From IMG/VR virus record IMGVR_UViG_3300031963_000940, positions 1 to 23,460 of that record: 23,460 nucleotides of DNA; one strand, 5' to 3'. Under the pieces are notes generated by a model. That model was not told the origin of the DNA. It saw only the letters and a list, made by a program, of their open reading frames with translations, and did no database searches. A program made the position numbers and the translations under genes. Shown piece after piece: positions 1 through 7,600 of this stretch (the stretch's first letter is position 1; each line of letters opens with the position of its first letter). This DNA is from a virus.

Positions 1-352
1 ATGCTGCTTCTTCTTCTTTGTTGTCAAAGCCATCCCAATTAGTTATACGTTGTAGTTTTCTATTGCCTTTGTAATCAGCAAATAAATTCTTTTTGTTTGT
101 TGTACTGCCTGTACCATCAAATACTAGAATTACTCTAGTAGGTTTAATATGTCTAATTGCAAAACCGATCGACTTTAAGAAACCAGTGAGCCCACCAATG
201 TGGGCTCCTCCTGGATTCATATGATTGATCATGGCAAAGCTTCTTAGAAATGTGTTCATTGAATCTACTAGTAGTATTCTACTATTTAAATGCAATGGAT
301 CCTCTTGTGAGTTTTGTATACCATCAAGTATTTGCTTAAGCGTCTTGTTCAT
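1..352 (-). CDS. rnh: 5'-3' exonuclease / T4 RNase H-like, N-terminal part (runs off the window)
   Basis: I read 117 codons without a stop from an ATG at 352 to the window edge, so the 3' end is missing. The visible part has the FEN/5' nuclease layout: ILLVDSMNTFLRSF (about residues 26-39) carries the first metal-binding Asp, GGLTGFLKSIGFAIR follows, then VILVFDG (about 74-80) with the second Asp, and ADYKGNRK, the basic helical-gateway region. In T4-type phages this enzyme removes RNA primers and flaps behind the fork. The start lies inside the end of uvsX (17-base overlap), so the two are probably translationally coupled. The family assignment is firm; T4 RNase H versus another phage FEN homologue cannot be settled without the C-terminus. 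Confidence 0.85.
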   Translation of the reverse strand, partial: MNKTLKQILDGIQNSQEDPLHLNSRILLVDSMNTFLRSFAMINHMNPGGAHIGGLTGFLKSIGFAIRHIKPTRVILVFDGTGSTTNKKNLFADYKGNRKLQRITNWDGFDNKEEEAA

Positions 353-1445
353 CGTCATTGTCAATTTCAATCATTGGTGATATTTTACTACTTTCTTCCC
401 ATTCACTATTGTCTTCTGTAACTTGAATTTCTTCAATTTTTACATTTTCACCAAACCACTCATGTGCGTGAGCTGCCTTATAAGCTTTCTCATCGTCTTT
501 AGTGTCAGGAATAAATCCATGTGGTGTAACAATTACTGTTGATGTTGTAGCAATACCACAATCAGCGTGAATCTTGTCAATTGATATTTTGGTACGTTTA
601 GCAAACTCTACTTTTTTACCTTTATTTTGAGCGTGTATTTTAGATGTACCACTATTTGTAACATTACCAAATGTAATTACTAATGAAGCATCCCAATACA
701 TTGTATTACCACCTTTATTAGTCATTCTTGGTTGACTCATAGGTGTAAGTGCTGGTTGAACTCCTACTTTATTAATTACAAAGAACGTGTTAGTGAATTG
801 GTAACTTTCTTTACGTGACATTGGAAACTTCTGGTTAATGAAATTACCAAATTGTGTCGACATAGCACCTGCATTCCACATTGGATTATTTTTTCCTTGT
901 TCAATACTCATATCACATGGTATAGAACCTACTGAATCCCATAAGAATAACAAGTCATGAGGTAAGTTACCTTTCTTTTGCTCATCTAAAATGTCAGCGA
1001 TAAATGCTGCTACATCCTCAATTGAATTTAGAGTTGATCTGTCAACATATAAGAAGAAACCACTATAGTTTAATACTTCTCCTGTTGCTTCATCAGGAAC
1101 AGCTTCACAACTGAATCCCATTTTTTGAGCGTGAGCGAAATCCCATTTCATCTCAGTAATAATGAATACAGGTAACACTCCCATTTTTTGGGCAGCTACT
1201 GCTGCTTCAATCATTAAAGTTGTTTTTCCTGTATCCGATCCACCTCTAGCAATTGTGATATGACCCATTGGTATACCAGGAATTGAAAGTGCATCTTGTA
1301 CTGCAGGTGAGAATGGAATCCACTTCTGCGCTTTAAAATTTGATGATTGATCTAGTTTTTTAGTTTTCTTAAACTTATCAAGATCAAATGTACCTTTAAT
1401 AGCTTGAGAAACACTAGCGTTTACGCTTTTTGCTGTTTTAGCCAT
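336..1445 (-). CDS. uvsX: UvsX/RecA-like recombinase
   Basis: A 369-aa strand-exchange ATPase. Walker A is GGSDTGKTT (residues 68-76) and Walker B is LLFLWDS (165-171). The downstream stretch around NKVGVQP and PRMTNKGGN matches the DNA-binding loop region of RecA/UvsX cores. The tail is strongly acidic (EIDNDDEQDA), as in many RecA-like proteins. T4 UvsX is of similar length (about 390 aa). It would load on ssDNA with the gp32-like protein encoded just upstream and drive recombination-dependent replication and repair. ATG at 1445 follows the extended gp32 frame by only 7 bases, and the 3' end overlaps the nuclease start. No intein or frame break is visible. Confidence 0.93.
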   Translation of the reverse strand: MAKTAKSVNASVSQAIKGTFDLDKFKKTKKLDQSSNFKAQKWIPFSPAVQDALSIPGIPMGHITIARGGSDTGKTTLMIEAAVAAQKMGVLPVFIITEMKWDFAHAQKMGFSCEAVPDEATGEVLNYSGFFLYVDRSTLNSIEDVAAFIADILDEQKKGNLPHDLLFLWDSVGSIPCDMSIEQGKNNPMWNAGAMSTQFGNFINQKFPMSRKESYQFTNTFFVINKVGVQPALTPMSQPRMTNKGGNTMYWDASLVITFGNVTNSGTSKIHAQNKGKKVEFAKRTKISIDKIHADCGIATTSTVIVTPHGFIPDTKDDEKAYKAAHAHEWFGENVKIEEIQVTEDNSEWEESSKISPMIEIDNDDEQDA

Positions 1446-1452
1446 TGTTTAG

Positions 1453-1680
1453 TTATTTTTGGAATAATTCATCAAATTCATCTTCATCAAACCCTTTTTT
1501 CTTAGTGTTAAGAGTGTAGTTAGTTTTAGGTGCTTCTACTACTGGTGTTTCAGCGACTTCTTCAGTTGTTTCTTCACCACTGTCTTCACTTGGTTCTAAC
1601 CATTCCATTAACATGGTTTTCATTTCATCAAACTCATACTTCTTATATAATGAAAGTACGTCTGGTTGTTCTGAAATTCA
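1453..1680 (-). other. 32: in-frame acidic C-terminal tail of the gp32-like gene, beyond a UGA codon
   Basis: Read in the same frame as the upstream gp32-like core, codon 193 is TGA (1680-1678) and 74 sense codons follow to TAA at 1455-1453. The peptide begins ISEQPDVLSLYKKYEFDE, becomes Glu-rich (EPSEDSGEETTEEVAE) and ends FDEDEFDELFQK, resembling the acidic protein-interaction tail of gp32. A Trp (TGG) would fit the TGA position, giving VIKKWISEQ. The extended stop leaves only 7 bases before uvsX, matching gene spacing elsewhere. Possible causes are UGA readthrough, a TGG-to-TGA change in the phage, or a base-call error. No ATG near the junction suggests independent translation. Confidence 0.75.
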
Positions 1681-2256
1681 TTTTTTAATCACTTCATTAT
1701 CTTCTGATAATGGTGATGTTTTTGGTTTAATACGAATAGATGATTTGTTGAATTTAGTACCTGTAACTTCAGGTCCAACTGTATCAACTGTTAAGTCTCT
1801 ACCATCCATAATGTCTGTGTAATCTCCGATATCATCATCTTCAGCAATACCTAATAGTTCAAGATACATTTCCTTACCAAATTGCCACATGCGAACACCT
1901 TTGTCTTCTTCGCCTTTAACAATTACAGGAACAAATACTCTCATTTTAGGTTCAATCTTTTTAGCTAATGACCAATTTTCTTTGTCACTAGTTTTACGTA
2001 GTTGTTGTGCAAATTCAACAATTGGATCTTTTTCACCAAAGTTAGTTAATGACAACATGGTTTTGTTTCCAATACCATAATGGAACATTACTTCTTTGAA
2101 TGGATTTGATTTGTTGAACTTAGATGGAACAATACGAATCACTGATTTGCCTACTGGTGGTATCCAGAAATTTTTAGCACGGTCGTCATTCTTGGCGCCG
2201 CCTTTGCCTTTGTTTTGCAACGATTGCATACGTTGCTTAATTGCATTTAAATCCAT
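1678..2256 (-). CDS. 32: gp32-like single-stranded DNA binding protein, core up to an in-frame UGA
   Basis: From ATG at 2256 the frame encodes 192 aa and then meets TGA. FWIPPVGKSVIRIVPSKFN (about 30-48) matches the start of the T4 gp32 core, and RMWQFGKEMYLELL fits a later strand of the OB fold. I prefer 2256 to a longer open frame starting at 2337: the extra residues look non-coding and overlap the homing endonuclease. The T4 zinc site is not preserved: a His remains at residue 59 but the core has no Cys. The protein coats ssDNA and recruits recombination and replication proteins; uvsX and the nuclease follow. Oddly, the frame stays open for 74 codons beyond the TGA with a typical acidic tail (separate entry), so the real product may be 267 aa, closer to T4 gp32 (301 aa). 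Confidence 0.85.
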   Translation of the reverse strand: MDLNAIKQRMQSLQNKGKGGAKNDDRAKNFWIPPVGKSVIRIVPSKFNKSNPFKEVMFHYGIGNKTMLSLTNFGEKDPIVEFAQQLRKTSDKENWSLAKKIEPKMRVFVPVIVKGEEDKGVRMWQFGKEMYLELLGIAEDDDIGDYTDIMDGRDLTVDTVGPEVTGTKFNKSSIRIKPKTSPLSEDNEVIKK

Positions 2257-2321
2257 GTTATAACTTTTATTGTTTAAATTGTATATAGTAAATATAGCAT
2301 CAAAATTCTTAGATGCCAAAC

Positions 2322-2879
2322 TTATTTCCATCTCCATGTAAAACCTCTAGCTATTTTTAATTCTCCACGACAACACCTTCCTATATTATCATTATAATAA
2401 CCATACATTTTTACAGCGGCATGTTTAGATGATTCCCATTCTTTAACAAATTCTCCTTGTTTAGTGAATTGAAGAACTGGTTTTCTTATTTTGTTAATAA
2501 ATTTAGCTGTTTTAGGTCTAGAATTAGCTTTAGTCATTTTTTGTTTTGATGACTCTGAGAATTTGCGACCTAAAAGACGTTTACTTATTTTTTGTTTAGT
2601 ACTATCAGTATGATATTCAGGACCGCCTCCACCTTTTTTGTTAGGATTCATTATAATAAATCCCCATTGTCTAAATTGTTCTATCCAATATATTTCTAAT
2701 GGCGTCCAATCTTTACGATCTAATGAATGTATTTCATCAATATAATCAAAGGTAATTTGAGGACCAAATTTAAATTTATGGTCCTTTTCACGGGAATTGT
2801 TTTTAGTCTTACCTATATAAACTTTATTAGGATTATTATCTATATTAGTAATTAAATATATTTTAGTGACATCTGTCAT
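2322..2879 (-). CDS. free-standing GIY-YIG homing endonuclease with NUMOD DNA-binding modules
   Basis: A 185-aa protein. The N-terminus has the GIY-YIG core as KIYLIT (6-11) and KVYIGKT (19-25), followed by Arg30, His34 and a candidate catalytic Glu in LEIYWIEQF (61-69). Residues about 91-122 (STKQKISKRLLGRKFSESS region) look like NUMOD3, and about 131-185 (KPVLQFTKQGEFVKEWESS and the Arg/Trp-rich end) look like NUMOD1; both are DNA-binding modules of homing nucleases. It lies as an intact independent gene between the 139-aa gene and the gp32-like gene, with its own upstream TATAAATA-type element. Such enzymes cut endonuclease-free relatives and spread by gene conversion. There is no sign that it is inside an intron or intein. 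Confidence 0.88.
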   Translation of the reverse strand: MTDVTKIYLITNIDNNPNKVYIGKTKNNSREKDHKFKFGPQITFDYIDEIHSLDRKDWTPLEIYWIEQFRQWGFIIMNPNKKGGGGPEYHTDSTKQKISKRLLGRKFSESSKQKMTKANSRPKTAKFINKIRKPVLQFTKQGEFVKEWESSKHAAVKMYGYYNDNIGRCCRGELKIARGFTWRWK

Positions 2880-2883
2880 CTAT

Positions 2884-2893
2884 TATAAATATC
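2884..2893 (-). promoter_or_regulatory. TATAAATA element before the homing endonuclease gene
   Basis: TATAAATATC on the plus strand, 4 bases before ATG 2879. In the 45-base gap after the 139-aa gene. Confidence 0.33.
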
Positions 2894-2924
2894 CCCGTGT
2901 GTTACGAAGGAGGCCATTTATAAC

Positions 2925-3344
2925 TTAGAGATTAACTATCTTGTAAATAGTTGTTTCCAACTTACGAAGATCAGGGCCATTAGTGAGTAAAATGGTGTTT
3001 TTATAATCATTCCATTCTACTTTGTAATTAGGATCAGCATAACCGTTATTCAATGTTTTGATTAAAGTATTCAAAGCATTAATTGTATATAAAGTATTTG
3101 ACTCTTTTTTGCGATGCAATAAGATAGTATTAGGCAAAACTGAGGTTGTGCTCAGATTTCCTGGATCGATGTTGTAAGTACAAATGAACTCATCACTATC
3201 TTTAGATTCTAAGATGAAAACCTTATTATATAAGATGTTATAACGTCCAGTTATAGTTTCAAGCGTTTGCTCTATGTCTTCCTTCTTTGAGAAGGTTGCG
3301 AATAACTTGTTTGCCAATTCCTCTATTGTTAAATTCCAGGTCAT
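2925..3344 (-). CDS. hypothetical protein, 139 aa, between polymerase and homing endonuclease
   Basis: I do not recognise this family with certainty. It is a soluble 139-aa protein with a helical N-terminus (TIEELANKLFATFSKKEDIE) and a probable alpha/beta C-terminal half ending in YKNTILLTNGPDLRKLE and a short hydrophobic strand. No signal peptide, membrane segment or catalytic motif is apparent. It starts 7 bases after the polymerase stop and is probably co-transcribed with it, suggesting a role around DNA replication, but that is inference from position only. The TATAAATA-like element overlaps its start codon. It does not look like a missing polymerase piece. Confidence 0.8.
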   Translation of the reverse strand: MTWNLTIEELANKLFATFSKKEDIEQTLETITGRYNILYNKVFILESKDSDEFICTYNIDPGNLSTTSVLPNTILLHRKKESNTLYTINALNTLIKTLNNGYADPNYKVEWNDYKNTILLTNGPDLRKLETTIYKIVNL

Positions 3345-3351
3345 AAATATG
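3342..3351 (-). promoter_or_regulatory. TATAAATA-type element overlapping the start of the 139-aa gene
   Basis: CATAAATATG on the plus strand; in gene direction CATATTTATG contains the ATG start itself. A variant of the recurrent element, whose position argues against a simple promoter for this gene. Confidence 0.25.
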
Positions 3352-4611
3352 TTATTTTTTTATTAAAGCGCCATAATTCTCGCCAACACTCATACGAGTT
3401 GGAAAACCATCAGCTTCTAGTTCTTGTTTAATTTTTGGTAATAATGTTTTAACGTCCTCCTTAGCCACATCTAATAGAATTGAATCGTATGTATATAATA
3501 CTATTTTAGTTTTTTTACCATCTAATAATTTTAACACACGATCTAATGTTAATGTATTATAATATGTTTCGTATGCCTGGATTAGATAACTTAATATTTT
3601 ATTTTTATTTGGATTTTCTATTTTAGTTTTATAGATATTAGTTCCCCATGGTAATTTTAATCTATTTGTAGAGTTAAATTCTTCCCATTGGCTTTCTAAC
3701 CATTCACTTAATTTAGCGAAAAATGGAAACCAAGCATATTCGTCTCTAATACCACCATATAAATTTTGAAACATTATTTCTTTAGGTACTTCATCATATG
3801 GATCAATTTCAAAATCATACCCTATAGCTTTACCAATGATGCGGGGATGATAAGCACTGTAATCAAATTCAACAAACATGTAATTATTTGGTTCAAATGA
3901 CTCACGCGGTACACCCTTAGGAAGTGCGGCGAAATTAACACTATTAAAGGCGTTTGACGGACGATAAGTTAAATTATATAGATTGTATTGAGTAAAAACT
4001 GTATTCCCGTAAATCGAATTATCTTTCCAAGTTACTTCAAAATGTTTATTAAATTTACGTGGATCAATGCCTATACCATTTTTTTCAATTTGATAAAATA
4101 CATTAGTGAAATTATAATTTAAAAATGTACTAGCTACTTGCCATTTAGAAATTAATCCTCTTTCTTTTATATTCCTGTGTATTTTTTCCCATTTCTCATA
4201 ATGTTTAGGGATAGGAATAAGTGTACTTAATTCTTGTATATAATATTTTTCACGATTGAAATCAATGTGTACTTTAGTATCAAATTGTGATTCATCTATG
4301 TAACTGTAAAAATTTACATCAATTAAATTATGTCCTGGTAGAAAATACAAATGGAATTTTTTATCTAAAACATAAACTGTGTTAATGTTAGATATAAATT
4401 CCTTAACTGTTTCCCAATCTAATTTAAATGCTTCACTATGGTCGATAGGTAATATATAACCTTTTTCTCCATCATTATAATATACTAAACATGGTTTAGT
4501 TAGAGATGGATGGCGATTATCATTTGTAGTGATGATATTAACAAAACACTTATCATGTTCTGGTTTACCTAGATAATCTAATTGTTCTTTTGTCTCTATT
4601 ATATAAAACAT
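3352..4611 (-). CDS. small family A (Pol I-like) DNA polymerase
   Basis: A 419-aa protein, much shorter than T7 polymerase (704 aa). A template-contact motif appears as YRPSNAFNSVNFAALPKG (216-233). Motif A is EFDYSAYHPRII (248-259) with metal ligand Asp250. Motif B is KEIMFQNLYGG (277-287); Lys277, Phe281 and Tyr285 keep the spacing of E. coli Pol I K758/F762/Y766. Motif C is LYTYDSILLDV (372-382) with Asp376. Oddities: the Pol I E710 position is His255, the R754 position is Asp273, and motifs A and B are only 27 residues apart versus 53 in Pol I, so the fingers are shortened. The N-terminal 200 residues may be a degenerate 3'-5' exonuclease; I see no complete DEDD set. T4-like phages usually carry a family B polymerase instead. 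A hairpin abuts the start codon. Confidence 0.82.
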   Translation of the reverse strand: MFYIIETKEQLDYLGKPEHDKCFVNIITTNDNRHPSLTKPCLVYYNDGEKGYILPIDHSEAFKLDWETVKEFISNINTVYVLDKKFHLYFLPGHNLIDVNFYSYIDESQFDTKVHIDFNREKYYIQELSTLIPIPKHYEKWEKIHRNIKERGLISKWQVASTFLNYNFTNVFYQIEKNGIGIDPRKFNKHFEVTWKDNSIYGNTVFTQYNLYNLTYRPSNAFNSVNFAALPKGVPRESFEPNNYMFVEFDYSAYHPRIIGKAIGYDFEIDPYDEVPKEIMFQNLYGGIRDEYAWFPFFAKLSEWLESQWEEFNSTNRLKLPWGTNIYKTKIENPNKNKILSYLIQAYETYYNTLTLDRVLKLLDGKKTKIVLYTYDSILLDVAKEDVKTLLPKIKQELEADGFPTRMSVGENYGALIKK

Positions 4612-4629
4612 AACCTTTATTATTAGGTT
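4612..4629 (-). promoter_or_regulatory. hairpin abutting the polymerase start codon, possible translational operator
   Basis: On the transcript, AACCU, loop AAUAAUAA and AGGUU form a 5-bp stem with an 8-nt loop that ends at the base before AUG. The T4 gene 43 operator, bound by its own polymerase, is also a short stem with an 8-nt loop beginning AAUAA. The pairing is seen directly; the regulatory role is inference, and AAUAA is common in AT-rich DNA. Confidence 0.35.
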
Positions 4630-4672
4630 AAATATATAGTAGAGATTTTAGGACACCAAACTTAGATATTAT

Positions 4673-7600
4673 TTAAATACATGTTCCATCACCAGCTGTT
4701 AATACTGGGTTTACAGATCCGTTTATTACAACATTAGAGAATGTCATGCTATTAAATCCAGTTAATGTGTTATTACAATATACATTATAGTCACTATCAA
4801 CTAAAGATATATTTTGTCCTGATATAGTAGAACTATATACTACTACTATATCATATGTTCCTATTTGATTTGTATCAACAGTTGCACCATTGCCTGGGAC
4901 GTTTGGATCTACTCCTGTAACATTTGTCACTCCAACACCATTCACTGTTATACTAGATAAGTATATTTCTACATCTAATGATATATTAGTTGCTATTTGT
5001 ATTGTAACTGTTGAAGCTGCTGGTGATGAGCTAGGACATGGTGTAGGATCAGGTGTAACACTAGGTGTAACACTAGGTGTAACACTAGGTGTTCTAGTTG
5101 GTGTTGGGGTGAATGATGGTGTAGGGGATGGATCTTGACTACATGTTGAACCTTGTGTTAATGTTATATATGGACTAGTAAAGAATACTGTACCTTCTCT
5201 AGCACAAACATATCTTTGGTATCCATTAACTACTGAGCCTTCTCTAAATGTTCCTCCACAATCTATATAGCTAAAGTCATAAGCATTTCTATTTGAAGTG
5301 CCATCATCAGCTGATAATTCATATGTGTAACAAACTATAGGAGGTGTTGTAGTTGGTGTTATACTTGGAGTAATACTTGGTGTAACACTTGGTGTCACAC
5401 TAGGTGTAGAGGTACTTGTTGGTGTGATAGACGGAGTCACACTAGCAGTTCTAGTAGGTGTTATACTAGGTGTTGGTGTATTTGAAGGAGTTATACTTGG
5501 AGTTACACTAGCAGTTCTAGTAGGAGTTATACTTGGAGTAACAGTATTACTTGGAGTAACACTAGGTGTAGCTGTGTTACTTGGAGTAGCTGTTATACTA
5601 GGTGTAGCTGTATTAGTTGGTGTAATACTAGGTGTTCTAGAAATACTAATACTAGGTGTTACACTTGGTGTAGCTGTATTAGTTGGTGTAACACTAGGTG
5701 TAGCTGTGTTACTTGGTGTTGCAGTAATACTAGGCGTAGCAGTGTTAGTAGGTGTAATACTAGGTGTTCTACTGATGCTAATTGATGGAGTAGTACTTGG
5801 AGTAGATGTGTTAGTAGGTGTAATACTAGGAGTATTAGAAATACTAATTGATGGAGTTATACTTGGTGTAGCAGTAATACTAGGCGTAGCAGTGTTAGTA
5901 GGTGTAATACTAGGTGTTCTAGAAATACTAATACTAGGTGTTACACTTGGTGTAGCTGTATTACTTGGAGTAACAGTGTTACTTGGTGTAACTGTATTTG
6001 ATGGAGTAATACTTGGAGTAGCAGTGTTACTTGGAGTAACAGTATTACTTGGTGTAGCTGTTATACTTGGTGTTATACTCGGAGTATTAGATATACTAGT
6101 TGAAGGTGTTATACTTGGAGTACTACTAATTGAAATACTTGGTGTTACACTAGGTGTAGCTGTATTACTTGGGGTAACAGTATTGCTTGGTGTAACTGTG
6201 TTACTTGGAGTAATGCTAGGAGTATTACTAATTGAAGTACTAGGTGTTATACTTGGAGTACTACTAATAGAAGTACTTGGAGTGATACTTGGAGTAGCTG
6301 TTATACTTGGTGTAACTGTGTTACTTGGAGTGACAGTGTTACTAGGTGTTATGCTTGGAGTATTAGATATACTTGTTGATGGTGTAATACTTGGAGTACT
6401 ACTGATAGAAGTACTTGGTGTGATAGAAGGTGTCGCACTAAAGCTAGTACTTGCTGTAACACTAGGAGTAGTACTAATACTAATACTTGGTGTCGCAGAA
6501 GGTGTAGCAGTATTACTTGGTGTAACTGTTACTGTTGGAGTGAAACTAATACTTGGAGTTATACTTGGAGTAACACTAATACTGATACTTGGTGTTGTAC
6601 TAGGTGTAGATGTTAAACTTGGTGTTATTGAAGGTGTTGCTGTTATACTAGGAGTAGCAGTTACACTTGGAGTCATAGATACACATACTCCACTTCCTAC
6701 AACAATAGCATCTCCTGTACCATGACTTCCACTAACTATTAAATAATTTCCTGATGCTATACCTGGACCTGTTAAATAGAATGCATCTAATGAACTTCCT
6801 ACTAATGTTTGAATTTCAGCTATAGTCCATTTATCTGTTCCATTTGGTACTTGATATAAAAATTCTCCTATTTCTAGTGGCTGATCAGCATCATAAACTA
6901 ATATTTGTATTGTTGGGTTATAACAAGTATTATATGAATTATCAGATATGTAATAGTATTCTCCATCTAATGGATTAGAAGTAGAAGGTGTTACTGTTAC
7001 TGATGGTGTTGCAGATACAGTAATTGAAGGTGTTCCACTAGGTGTAATACTTGGAGTTGTTGTAGCTGTTATTGATGGAGTAACAGTATTTGTTGGTGTT
7101 ATTGAAGGTGTTAAACTTGGTGTTTCACTAGGTGTGATACTTGGAGTAACTGTATTACTTGGAGTTATAGAAGGAGTAATACTTGGAGTAACAGTGTTAC
7201 TTGGTGTTATACTAGGTGTGACTGTAGAAGTTACACTTGGTGTTGGTGTTTCACTAGGTGTAGCAGTAATACTAGGTGTGTTAGATATACTAATAGATGG
7301 TGTTGTTGAATTTGTTGGAGTAATACTTGGAGTATTACTTATACTAATACTTGGAGTAGCTGTAGTGGTAGGTGTTAATGATGGTGTTCTACTTACACTT
7401 ATAGATGGTGTTGTAGAGTTTGTTGGAGTAATACTAGGTGTATTACTAATAGAAATACTTGGGGTAATACTAGGTGTATTACTCATTGTTGGAGTAGAAG
7501 TTACAGTTGGTGTAACACTTATACTTGGTGTTTCACTTGGTGTAGCTGTAATACTTGGAGTAACACTAATAGAAATACTAGGCGTTATACTTGGAGTAGT

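Larger units (their letters stand above)
5339..6673 (-). repeat. Thr-Pro-Ser coding repeat block B (445 codons)
   Basis: The longest repeat block. Units such as TPSNTVTPSNTATPS and ISISRTPSITPTNTATPS recur in higher-order order. Long exact DNA repeats inside it (separate entries) suggest recent duplication. Block B ends at the Cys-containing domain starting VCYTYEL. Confidence 0.9.

Noticed and set aside
1678-1680. Genome-wide reassignment of UGA to Trp as an explanation of the gp32-like split
   Set aside because: The other long genes are intact under the standard bacterial code with no other visible in-frame TGA interruption, and Trp is encoded by TGG throughout. One site does not support a changed code.
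2256-2337. Longer start for the gp32-like gene at 2337
   Set aside because: The extra 27 residues lack family character, overlap the end of the homing endonuclease and skip the AT-rich leader; MDLNAIKQRM is the more natural N-terminus.
2925-4611. 139-aa gene and polymerase as two halves of one broken polymerase
   Set aside because: The polymerase frame already holds motifs A, B and C and a natural C-terminus, and the 139-aa protein has no polymerase-like segment.
5424-6725. A 433-codon plus-strand open frame, rich in GVTLGV/LLGVAV, looking like a hydrophobic membrane protein
   Set aside because: It is the antisense shadow of TPS repeat block B: the reverse complement of Thr-Pro-Ser codons reads as Gly-Val-Leu. 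The minus-strand gene continues into normal domains on both sides, and the plus frame has no non-repeat domain.
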